This document shows, piece by piece, positions 35,669 to 44,600 of a stretch of 64,000 bases of DNA (positions are counted from its first letter, which is position 1; each line of letters begins with the position of its first letter). Where the stretch lies: contig NZ_JAULRU010000514.1 in assembly GCF_030518155.1 (NCBI RefSeq), forward strand, positions 62,001 through 126,000, in the 5' to 3' direction. The DNA is from Gilvimarinus gilvus. GTDB taxonomy: Bacteria; Pseudomonadota; Gammaproteobacteria; Pseudomonadales; Cellvibrionaceae. The position numbers and the translations under genes were made by a program. Under the pieces are notes generated by a model. It saw only the letters and a list, made by a program, of their open reading frames with translations, was not told where the DNA came from and searched no databases.

Positions 35669-35941
35669 GTGATCGTTTATCGCTCGAAGTGGATAGTTAT
35701 AGTGGCGTTTCTTCATTTTATAACGATGCTTCTTGTCGCTGTGTATTGCCTAGAGAATTACTATGAGCAGTACTGTCCTATGGACCGAGTAAGTATGGTA
35801 ATTGACTGGCCTCTCCGCTTAATTGCCCCTGTGTTGGGAGACAATGTGATTTTCAATATTTTATTAGCATTACTGCATAGCTATTTATGGGGACTATTGG
35901 GGGTCAATTTGTATCGAATTGTCAGGTCTCGCGGGCAATGA
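35669..35941 (+). CDS. hypothetical small membrane protein
   Basis: 90 residues, GTG start (35669), two predicted membrane segments (IVIVAFLHFITMLLVAVYCL and VIFNILLALLHSYLWGLLGV). No family recognised and no clear ribosome site. Same strand and spacing as the neighbouring orphan genes. Confidence 0.55.
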   Translation: MIVYRSKWIVIVAFLHFITMLLVAVYCLENYYEQYCPMDRVSMVIDWPLRLIAPVLGDNVIFNILLALLHSYLWGLLGVNLYRIVRSRGQ

Positions 35942-36020
35942 AAATTGCACCGCATGGAGTATCAACGAAACAAGAACCGGCGGTTTTCCTATTCTGTCCG
36001 AGCGCTAGGGAGCAACGCAG

Positions 36021-36380
36021 ATGACAAGATTAAATCGAAGTGCGGATTGTGGTAATTCACCCAAGAACAAGATGGTGGAAGACATAGGTATCGCGCTAGA
36101 AATGCGTGACGCTGAGTATGTTTCTTCTATCCTCGATTCTGAAGCTGTATGGAGTTATACAAGCAGTATTACGAACGCGGCGGAGAAAATTCTGGCTACT
36201 CTTAATAGCTTGGATAAGCCGGTTGCATTGACCATCGATCACGTAATATCCCACGGAAAAATTGGTGCTGTGAATGGCTTTTCCGAACACGGCAGGGGTG
36301 AACAGCGATTTTGCCATATCATCGAATTTACATCGACGAAGTGTAATCGAGTCAAGCGGATTGAGTCATATGGTGGTTGA
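36021..36380 (+). CDS. hypothetical protein, NTF2/SnoaL-like
   Basis: 119 residues, soluble. The pattern VALTIDHVISHGKIGAVNG then GRGEQRFCHIIEFTS and KRIESYGG matches the C-terminal beta-strands of small NTF2-like proteins of the SnoaL type. N-terminal helices (MVEDIGIALEMRDAEYVSSI) fit too. Ligand unknown. Confidence 0.68.
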   Translation: MTRLNRSADCGNSPKNKMVEDIGIALEMRDAEYVSSILDSEAVWSYTSSITNAAEKILATLNSLDKPVALTIDHVISHGKIGAVNGFSEHGRGEQRFCHIIEFTSTKCNRVKRIESYGG

Positions 36381-36518
36381 GGTGCAGGGCGCATCTAATA
36401 AGCCTGTTTCGAGCGGGTGCTCCTGCGGAAGCCCTAAGACGTTTTAGTTTATTATCGAGGCTTTTAGCCTTGTAGGAAGCTGACTTTAGAATCCCTGTTA
36501 CTTGACAAGGCGAGCATT

Positions 36519-36806
36519 GTGGGCTGTTTTAAAAATTCGTTAATATTCGGGCTGATTGCAGGGGGCGTCGGTTTTATTGCCACGCTGATGCATTGGAACC
36601 TTTGGGATGTTTGGGGTGGGCCCATGCCGGGCTATGAATTGCTGGTGTTCCCAGGGCGACTAACACTTCTGTACCTATGGCAGCCACTATTCACCGAAGA
36701 GATCGACTTGGTGGCAAAAGTCGCGTTAATGCTTTTGGGGCAGTTTGCGATAGTTTCGGGAATATGTTTATCAATATGCAAGGTTAGACATATTTTTGAT
36801 CAATAG
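36519..36806 (+). CDS. hypothetical membrane protein
   Basis: 95 residues, GTG start, with two to three hydrophobic segments (LIFGLIAGGVGFIATLMHW, VALMLLGQFAIVSGICLSI). No family recognised. Last of the rightward orphan genes before the TonB receptor. The start codon is uncertain. Confidence 0.5.
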   Translation: MGCFKNSLIFGLIAGGVGFIATLMHWNLWDVWGGPMPGYELLVFPGRLTLLYLWQPLFTEEIDLVAKVALMLLGQFAIVSGICLSICKVRHIFDQ

Positions 36807-36895
36807 GGGCATCGTTAAAGATGGCCATTGCACAGTAAAACCGGAGATTCGTACCCATTGATTCATTAACCGAAATTGCTTCGCGAAAAGAAAAG

Positions 36896-36923
36896 CGGAG
36901 AACGGAATCAACCCCGTTCTCCG
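36896..36923 (-). terminator. terminator of the TonB-receptor gene
   Basis: CGGAGAACGG (36896-36905) and CCGTTCTCCG (36914-36923) form a perfect 10-bp stem with an 8-nt loop; on the minus strand it is followed by CTTTTCTTTT, as expected for an intrinsic terminator about 40 nt after the receptor's stop codon. Confidence 0.72.
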
Positions 36924-36961
36924 TCCCCCGTAAACCGTTTTCCGTGTCTACCGTTTCCCGT
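36914..36961. repeat. degenerate 7-bp repeats, CCGTNNN family
   Basis: CCGTTCT, CCGTCCC, CCGTAAA, CCGTTTT are in exact 7-bp register (36914-36941), then CCGTGTC, CCGTTT and CCGT out of register. The unit matches CCGTTCA, the complement of the 13-copy array at 24301. One arm of the receptor terminator is made of the first units. Confidence 0.7.
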
Positions 36962-36963
36962 CT

Positions 36964-39900
36964 TTAGAAGTCGTACTTAATCCCAATACGAAGCTCCCAA
37001 AGGCTTGAGCGACCTACACGGGTGGGTCCGGCTGGGTCGCGGAACTCCTCGTAAACGTAGCGGCCTTGGTCGTCCATGCTGAAATCAACGGCGGTTTGTG
37101 CACGCGGGAAGCTGGTTTCGTATTGTACGCCCCAGTCGTCGTTGAGCATGTTGCCGAAGTTCTCAATCACCATAAAGATCGATGAGCGGTGGCCATCCAT
37201 AATTCCGGGCAGCTCTTGCTCTACTTTAAGGTCAAACTTAATCCACCAGTCACTGTAGATTTCGTTGCGCTCCATGACCTGACCACGGGTTAGCCCCTCA
37301 TCGTCAACAAGGTTGTAGAATGCATCGACGTCAAAGTTTTCACCATAGACCACGTTCGGGTCGTTTACGTCGGTTGGGACGTAGAGTAGGTGCCTTTCAA
37401 TGAATCCTGTAGAGTCGCCGAATACGAAACCATCGTCCATGGTGTAGCTGTAGGGGCGACCCTCGTTAGCCGAACCAAACAGTGTAATGCGCGTGGCGTA
37501 GTCACCGAAAAAGTCGTGATCAAACGCAATCTTAGTGGTGAAACGGTGCGGAATGTTGTAATTCGACGTTGCCGTGCCAGGGTTTTCCGGATCGGCTGTG
37601 GCCAAGTTAACGTAGTTAGAAAACGCCACTGAGCTGGTCATGGGGTTAACGTCTTCTGAGTCGGTGTAAGCGTAACCGAATGCGGTTTCTAGTCCGAAGT
37701 CCCAGTATTTACTGACCCCCATGGATAGCGTAATCGCTTCACCTGAGTCGCCTTTAACATTGGTCAGCATAAAGTCCTGGCTGCGGCCATCAATACTGCC
37801 GTAAATAGGACGTCCGTCAAAAGAAGAGCCTGTTTGCACACGCGATATATCTGAGACAATTGCCGCATCTTCGTATTGGCTAAATAAAATGTCTGCGGAC
37901 AGTACCAGATCACCGCCAAATTCGTAACTGGTACCAAATGCCAGTTTCCAAACCGATGGAATCTCGAAATTTGGGTCGAGGAGGTTAACACCGCCGTTGC
38001 TGCCTTCATTATTGGCTACGGCATCGTACAGATTTTGGGGAATGTCGTAGATGGGGCGGCCTTCACCGGAGAAGTCCATGTCGAGTACGGAGTCGCCACT
38101 GCGATCCTGAACTTCGATTTGGGTGACGCCATCATTGGAGTAGCTATTAGATATCCAAACGTTGGGGTTACCACCTGAGTAAAGCCCGACACCACCGTGT
38201 ATTTCAAAGGCTTCGCTGATATTCCAGTTAAAGCCCAGGCGAGGTTGAAGGAGGTCCGCTTCATCCAGGTTTTGGCGGGTGTCAATAAAGTAGCTTTCCA
38301 GAATGTCGAGGTTTTGCGTAGGAACGTCGTCGCTTTCGTACCAGTCGTAGCGTAAACCAGCGACGATACGCAGATTACCACTGTCTAAGAATATTTCATC
38401 TTGCAAGTACAGCGTGTTGATAGCATACGCAAACTCGGCGGCCGCGTCGGCTTTCATGTTACTGCCCGCGGCATTCTCGTAGGTAATGCGGCTGGGCGTG
38501 CCGGCGGCAAAGTCTTCAATCGAATCGAACCGGTACTCACCTTCGGCTTCTTGAATAAACATGTTGAAGATATCGAAAGATTCGCGCTCGTAGCCAAGTG
38601 TCCAAGTTTGATGATCCAGGCGGTAGCTACCGGCAATCTTGAGGTTGAGGTTCTCATAGGTCAGTTTGTTGGCGTGGCGAGAATCGTCAGAGCCCATGTA
38701 GACTGTGGCTCGGGAATCGCTGCCATCGTTGTCATGGTCGTTGTAGGTGGTGATTTGAACTTCACCAAATTCGGTGCCACCCAGTGACAGTTGACGATTG
38801 TCTAATTCCTGATAGCCAATCTTTACTTCAGTTGAGAAGTTATCGCTCCAATCCGAGAACAGTTGTGCTACGTACGAGTTCAGCTCGGCGCCACGCTCAT
38901 AGTAGTGATTGGAAAATTCCAGCTCATTGGAGTCGCCATCAGATTGCGCAATGGAAAAACCGTCATTGTAGTTGTAGGTAAACGAGGCCCGTTGCGAGTC
39001 TGTAATGTTCCAATCCAACTTGATTAGTAGCTTTTCATCTTCAACCGGTAAACTCGAGGGCAAAGTGCCTGGGTCGTAGTTATAGACGTCGTTAGCGATA
39101 CGTTCAATTTCTGCCAGCTGCGCGGCGGATACGCCCTCTACCGGGGTGGCCACATTGGCATCCGCTGTGCCTCGATCAAAGGTGTCCACGCCTTCAAGTT
39201 TCTCGTAGGCTGCGAAGAAGAACAACTTGTCTTTAATGATAGGACCGCTTAGGTTGAAGCCGTAGCGCTGTTCGTCGAAAGGGGCTATATCAATGGGGTC
39301 GCCCTCAAGTGAATCGCCCCCTAATGAATCATCGGTGTAGTCATAGAAAATGCCACCGTGGAATTCGTTCTCCCCCGACTTGGTGACGGCGTTGATATTA
39401 CAGGCGCTGAAACCACCATACTGAACATCAAAAGGCGCCAGCTCCACCGCAACTTGCTCAATGGCATCATAGGAAAATGGCATGCGTTCGGTGGGATACC
39501 CGTTGCTGTTTAAGCCGAAGTTGTCGTTCATGCGAACGCCGTCTACGGTTAAACTGTTATAGCGGGGGTTGGCACCGGCACACTGGATAGAATCAACAAA
39601 CGCTTCGTCCACGTAAATACGTGGGTCAATACGAACTAAGTCTTTAAGATCGCGGTTTATGGCGGGTGCGGATGTGAGATCTTCGAGGCTGAAGGTTGAG
39701 TTTGGACCCACTGCCGCGTAGTTCTGTTCTTGCAGGTTGCCAACGACGATCATTTCCTCGGTGGCGGCGCCAACAACGACTTGCAGTTGATAAGCATCGC
39801 CCAACGTCAGGTATAGATCCTGGACTGTGCGGGTACCGTTGGCAGATTCTACGGTCACTGAGTAGGGACCACCTACCCGTAAACCTCTGACATTAAAGCG

Positions 39901-40107
39901 TCCAGATTCACCTAAAGTGACATTGCTTTGGCTGTTTGATGGCTCGTGTACAACAGTCACGGTAGCATCATTGAGAGGGTTTCCTGATGAATCGGTTACC
40001 AGCCCCTGAATGGCTGAGCTGGTTTGCTGCGCCATGGTGGGAACAGCAAGACCCATAGTGGCGGCAATGGCGACTGGTAATGCATTCTTTAAAAACGTTT
40101 TTTTCAT
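36964..40107 (-). CDS. TonB-dependent receptor, Oar-like with carboxypeptidase-regulatory-like domain
   Basis: 1047 residues from ATG 40107, which starts a signal peptide (MKKTFLKNALPVAIAATMG ... TMAQQ); the frame is open to 40311 but the extra 68 residues look non-coding. After the signal comes a CarboxypepD_reg-like domain (SAIQGLVTDSSGNPLNDATV), a plug domain (LTVDGVRMNDNFGLNSNGYP, VDVQYGGFSACNINAVTKSG) and a 22-strand barrel ending in aromatic F (IGIKYDF). Oar-type receptors import large substrates; ligand unknown. A candidate PHO box lies in the divergent gap with the EEP gene. Confidence 0.92.
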   Translation of the reverse strand: MKKTFLKNALPVAIAATMGLAVPTMAQQTSSAIQGLVTDSSGNPLNDATVTVVHEPSNSQSNVTLGESGRFNVRGLRVGGPYSVTVESANGTRTVQDLYLTLGDAYQLQVVVGAATEEMIVVGNLQEQNYAAVGPNSTFSLEDLTSAPAINRDLKDLVRIDPRIYVDEAFVDSIQCAGANPRYNSLTVDGVRMNDNFGLNSNGYPTERMPFSYDAIEQVAVELAPFDVQYGGFSACNINAVTKSGENEFHGGIFYDYTDDSLGGDSLEGDPIDIAPFDEQRYGFNLSGPIIKDKLFFFAAYEKLEGVDTFDRGTADANVATPVEGVSAAQLAEIERIANDVYNYDPGTLPSSLPVEDEKLLIKLDWNITDSQRASFTYNYNDGFSIAQSDGDSNELEFSNHYYERGAELNSYVAQLFSDWSDNFSTEVKIGYQELDNRQLSLGGTEFGEVQITTYNDHDNDGSDSRATVYMGSDDSRHANKLTYENLNLKIAGSYRLDHQTWTLGYERESFDIFNMFIQEAEGEYRFDSIEDFAAGTPSRITYENAAGSNMKADAAAEFAYAINTLYLQDEIFLDSGNLRIVAGLRYDWYESDDVPTQNLDILESYFIDTRQNLDEADLLQPRLGFNWNISEAFEIHGGVGLYSGGNPNVWISNSYSNDGVTQIEVQDRSGDSVLDMDFSGEGRPIYDIPQNLYDAVANNEGSNGGVNLLDPNFEIPSVWKLAFGTSYEFGGDLVLSADILFSQYEDAAIVSDISRVQTGSSFDGRPIYGSIDGRSQDFMLTNVKGDSGEAITLSMGVSKYWDFGLETAFGYAYTDSEDVNPMTSSVAFSNYVNLATADPENPGTATSNYNIPHRFTTKIAFDHDFFGDYATRITLFGSANEGRPYSYTMDDGFVFGDSTGFIERHLLYVPTDVNDPNVVYGENFDVDAFYNLVDDEGLTRGQVMERNEIYSDWWIKFDLKVEQELPGIMDGHRSSIFMVIENFGNMLNDDWGVQYETSFPRAQTAVDFSMDDQGRYVYEEFRDPAGPTRVGRSSLWELRIGIKYDF

Positions 40108-40282
40108 GGCAGTAAGATCTCGTTTGGTTGCTCCATGGTCGTTGGCCAAACTCACGCAAAAAGTCATCCCGCCGGGGCTAATAGCACCAGAGTTGATTTT
40201 GTTATTACGGAATTTATTAGAATTGTTTGCGTGTTGGCTGGAAAACACTAACCCATGAATGCGAACTTTCGGTGACCAAAAA

Positions 40283-40311
40283 ATGACATTCGCTTGACAT
40301 AAATATGACAA
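40283..40311 (-). promoter_or_regulatory. candidate PHO box (three 7-bp direct repeats at 11-bp spacing)
   Basis: On the minus strand TTGTCAT (40311-40305), ATGTCAA (40300-40294) and ATGTCAT (40289-40283) are spaced exactly 11 bp apart with 4-bp AT-rich spacers, the layout of PhoB sites (CTGTCAT repeats). It lies between the TonB receptor (starts 40107, minus) and the EEP gene (plus), and could serve either. The rest of the gap 40108-40420 has no gene. Confidence 0.6.
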
Positions 40312-40420
40312 ACTTGATTCATTTACATGTCATTAATGATGACTATGCTTGTTTGATTCAACGAAATATGGGTAGAGGTTTTAATCCGTGATGGTAGGTA
40401 ATTTAGCAGTGGTAGGCCAA

Positions 40421-41590
40421 ATGCCCTTAATTCGCAAGTTGAGGGTTGGGTTGGCGAGCATTTTCATTGTATTGGCTGGTTGTCAAAATCAACAGGAAAG
40501 CCCTATGGAAAACCTTAGCGTGAGGATTGCAACTTTCAATGTCAGCATGGAGGCGAGAAATTACCAGTCTGATTCCGCTCAGTTAAACGCTGCTGTATTG
40601 GATCAGCAGCTGCAAAGTGATAGTGCACAGATTGCAAATATCGCGGCCATCATTCAGCAAGTTCGGCCGGATATCCTGCTGTTGAATGAGTTTGATCGCA
40701 CGGCTAACCCTGAACAAACAATTGAATTGTTCCAGCAACACTATCTTAATGCCGGTCTCAATCCGATTGAGTTCCCCTATCGTTATAGCGCCCCGGTGAA
40801 TACCGGCGAGCTTTTCCCAATGGATTTAAATGGCGACGGGAACATTAGTAGGCCTGCCGACACCTATGGATTTGGCTTCTTTCCCGGCCACTATGGAATG
40901 TTGATACTGAGTCGATACCCGATTGCGCTCGACCGGGTTCGCACCTTTGCGAAATTCAAGTGGAAGGATATGCCTGCTGCTTTAGCACCGAAGATTAATG
41001 GCAAGCCTTTTTATTCGGCGGCGCAATGGCAGGAAATGCGTCTCTCATCAAAGTCTCACTGGGATGTGCCAGTGCTAATTGGCGACAGGGAAATTCATCT
41101 TCTGGCGAGCCACCCGACGCCTCCGGTATTTGATGGTGCTGAGGATCGCAATGGGCGCCGCAACCACGACGAAATTCGCCTATGGTTCGATTACATATCG
41201 GGGCAAGCTGATTATCTTTATGACGATGTGGGGGAGCGGGGCAGTTTGACCGAAGGGCAATCTTTCGTGATTGCGGGTGACCTCAATGCATCGGCAACCG
41301 AAGGCGATGGTCATCGAGTGATTATGCAGCAACTGCTGAGTCACCCAAAAATTCAAGATCCGGCACCGACCAGTGTCGGAGGCGAGCAGGCGCGACCGGA
41401 TCAACAAGGTAGCGAGTATCATACTGCAGCCTGGGGAATGCGAGCGGATTACGTATTGCCCTCCAGTGATTTGTCGATTGTTGGCAGCGGTGTGTTTTGG
41501 CCAGCGCTTGATGACGCCCAGCATGAGTTGGTGAAAAGCCGGCGGGCGAGCTCAGACCATCGTTTGGTATGGGTGGATATTTCGCTTTGA
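40421..41590 (+). CDS. secreted endonuclease/exonuclease/phosphatase-family lipoprotein
   Basis: 389 residues from ATG 40421, giving lipoprotein signal MPLIRKLRVGLASIFIVLAGC; GTG 40388 and ATG 40391 are in frame upstream. EEP fold: IATFNVSM, metal Glu in LLLNEFDRTANP, IHLLASHPTPP, GDLNASATEGDG and the catalytic His in SSDHRLVWVDI. Such enzymes cut phosphodiester or phosphomonoester bonds (DNase, phytase-like, sphingomyelinase). With the TonB receptor and a PHO-type site next door, release of phosphate from external organic phosphate is a reasonable inference. Confidence 0.88.
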   Translation: MPLIRKLRVGLASIFIVLAGCQNQQESPMENLSVRIATFNVSMEARNYQSDSAQLNAAVLDQQLQSDSAQIANIAAIIQQVRPDILLLNEFDRTANPEQTIELFQQHYLNAGLNPIEFPYRYSAPVNTGELFPMDLNGDGNISRPADTYGFGFFPGHYGMLILSRYPIALDRVRTFAKFKWKDMPAALAPKINGKPFYSAAQWQEMRLSSKSHWDVPVLIGDREIHLLASHPTPPVFDGAEDRNGRRNHDEIRLWFDYISGQADYLYDDVGERGSLTEGQSFVIAGDLNASATEGDGHRVIMQQLLSHPKIQDPAPTSVGGEQARPDQQGSEYHTAAWGMRADYVLPSSDLSIVGSGVFWPALDDAQHELVKSRRASSDHRLVWVDISL

Positions 41591-41610
41591 GCCGCACTTT
41601 TTTACGCGCA

Positions 41611-41636
41611 TAAAAAAGCCGGCTCGAGAGCCGGCT
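41611..41636 (-). terminator. intrinsic terminator of the pectate-lyase gene
   Basis: AGCCGGCT (41617-41624), loop CGAG, AGCCGGCT (41629-41636); on the minus strand the stem is followed by T6. It lies 25 nt after the pectate-lyase stop and could also stop the convergent EEP transcript. Confidence 0.85.
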
Positions 41637-41660
41637 AAGCCTCGTTCGAAGATTTGTGAC

Positions 41661-44600
41661 TTATTGGCAGGGAACCTTGCCCTGCCCAAGTACGTAGTAG
41701 GGCTCGTAACCTAACGGTGAGTTGAATGGTCTTTTACCACTCTTGCCCGCTGTAGCGGTCACATAATCCGCAAGTTCCTGACCAGATCCCAAATAGTTTT
41801 CTGAGATTGCGTCGCGAGACGCTTGCGAATAGTTTTGCGACAAGTCGCTCACGCTGCCTGATGCGTCTGTAATCTCGTACCAAAGTGATGGGTCCAGATT
41901 GCACTGTGCATCTGAGAACCAAACCAACGTGTTCTCGGAGCGGAAGCTGCCGCCGTCGACATCACGCGCCAGTTCTTCGCCGCGCTCTTCCAATGCGCGA
42001 TACACATCATCTTTTTCTTGATGTATACGGTTCATCAACACCATGTTGTCTTCCCACAGAACGGTGGCGCCGACACGAACGCTTAGAATGTCTTTGCGAT
42101 AGTTCATAAAGAAGTTTTCGAACATGTGCGACGTACCACGACGAATCAGCGGAATACGACGCAGCGTGTTGCCCAGGTTGTCGTACTGATCGTCGGTGGT
42201 GATAAACGCATTGTGGTGCATGGTGGTCGTGATCTGCGAATTAATTTCACGGCTGTCACTGGAACCATGCAGCGCGGCGCGCTTGACGTTAATCAACTTG
42301 TTGAACGAGATGGTGATGTCGTAAGCCCCGACTTTCACATCAAACGCCGCGTCACCGGTGGTGTCGAAGGTGTTTTTGTGAATCCAGATGTCGTGTGACG
42401 CACCAGTGTTGCGAATCATGTCCGGGTCCAGGCCGTGGTCTTCGGTGTGGCCCGCGCCGCGGAAATCTAGGTGAGTCAGGATCACACTCTCGGCGGTTTG
42501 CACAGGTTGACCGGAGCTGTCGCTACCAATGGCAAAACCATTAAAGCGGAAGTAGCCGTTCGACATGCGCCCGTCCAAGGTTTTGTTAGAACCTATTTTG
42601 GTATTGCGAATCGGCAAGTCTTTATCGTTTAGGCGGTCATTATAAAACTCTACCGCGCAACTATTGGATGAAATGCCTTTGTCCGCACACCATTGACGAT
42701 AATCGATACACTGAGCCTCACTGCCATCAATAGCACTCAATACATCTGGGTTTGAGCAGTGATTGCGGTGCATTGAGATTTCCGTCTCATTCGCGAAGTC
42801 GAACTTGTCGAATACAATCCAGTTGTGATCATCACCGGTTACCGCATCGAGCAGCTGTTGTTCAACAGAGGTCGAGCTATTCTTGGTAATAATCGTCAGC
42901 TTGCTGTTGCCGGCGGGGTCATAACCGCCGCGGGCGTTTTCACCATAGCCAACTGGTTGTCCCAGTGTTTGCGATAAGCACGCGACAATTTCCTGATCGG
43001 ATTGCAGTGAGGTATCGCGCCAGTTAACGTACGGATCATTCACCAAATCCACACAGTCATCGCTGATTGGACCTGAGTAATCCAGCGACGATGAGCTGCT
43101 GGAGTTGCTGCTCGACGTACTGCTGGAACTGCTGTTTTGCGCAGAACTGCTTGAGCCGGTGTCTGTCGAGCTGCTGGCGCTGGACGTACTGGAGCTGGTA
43201 GATGACGAGTTCGATGAGTCCGCACTTGAGCTGCTGGCAGAACCGGTAGCGTTGTACACTTCGAACTCGGCGATTTGCGGCGCGCTACTGGCGCTGTGGA
43301 TCACTAGGTTGAGTTTATCCGCGTCGCTGGTAAAACCACCGATAATAGCCTCGGCGCCCAGAGTGCTGCCGCTTGCCAGTGTGGTGCCTGAATCGTGCTC
43401 GACCAGTGACCACGAGGTAACGGCATTGTTTAACTCGCGAATAATAACGGTGTTAAAACTACCGGATAAACCTTTTACCGAAATCCGCTCGTCGCTGTCT
43501 GACGCCGGTTGCCAGTAAGAGCTGGAGTCGCCATCTTGCACGCTTCCATAGCTGGTGCCACCACCTTTACTGCTGCCATCGGCGCCGCTATCCAAGGCTA
43601 TGTTGCCACCGAGAACCAAGGGCTCACTGCTGGCTGAACTCGACTGTTCGGAGGAGCTGCTGGAGCTTGCTTCGGAGCTCGACGAACTAGACGCGTCGTA
43701 GCTGCCGTCACAGTTAGCAGGCTGAAGTGTGTTGCGCACCACCATGTTGTCGATATTAGCTAGGCCGGAGCTTGCGGTTGCTTCCAGGCGTATCTCATTG
43801 TATCCGGTCTCTAAGTAGACGGATATCAAACCAGTTTCAGCATAGTCAGCCCAGCCACCGGTGCCACTCATGTCAAGCGACGCTTGCGAGTTGCCATTGA
43901 CCAGAACAGCGGCAGGTCGATTACTGCTGCCGTTGGCATAACGCCACCAGATGTCGTATTGCCCGGCCGTTTGGGCGCCAACAGACCAGGTAACGCCGGT
44001 ACCGGTTTGGTTTTCGGTATTGGCATAGCCCACGCCACCAAAGCCTGCATGCTCATTGTCGATGGTGCCGTCTACCCCGCAAAAACCTGTTTCTTCCTCA
44101 TCAAGAGGGTAGAAGTAGTCCAGGCCGACAGTGTCATCGGAAGAGCTTTGCTCGCTAGACGACGAACTGCTGGATGCCTCGCTCGATGACGAGCTGCTGA
44201 TCACACCGCTGGCGTTGTAAACTTCGAACTCGGCAATTTGCGGAGCACTGCTGGCGCCGTCTATGTAGAGGTTAACTTTATCCGTCGTGGTGTCGGCAAA
44301 GGTAATGACGGCCTCACTGCCTAAACCACTGCCAGAGGCGAGAATGTCGCCGGTGTTGTGGTCTTCCAGCTGCCAGGAGTTGGTGGCATTGTTGAGCTCG
44401 CGAATAATAACGGTGTTAAACGTGGTGTCGCTACTCCATTTAATTGCAATACGCTCGCCACTGGTGCCCGAGGGTTGCCAGTAGGTGCCTAAATCACCAT
44501 CGCGAACGCTGCCATAGCTGCCGGAACCTTTACTTGAGCCGTCGGACCCGGCGCCGATGGCGAGGTTGCTGCCCAGCTCACCCGGTTCGGACGAGTCGCT

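Noticed and set aside
40108-40311. 68-residue N-terminal extension of the TonB receptor
   Set aside because: It precedes a clear signal peptide and would read through the candidate PHO box.
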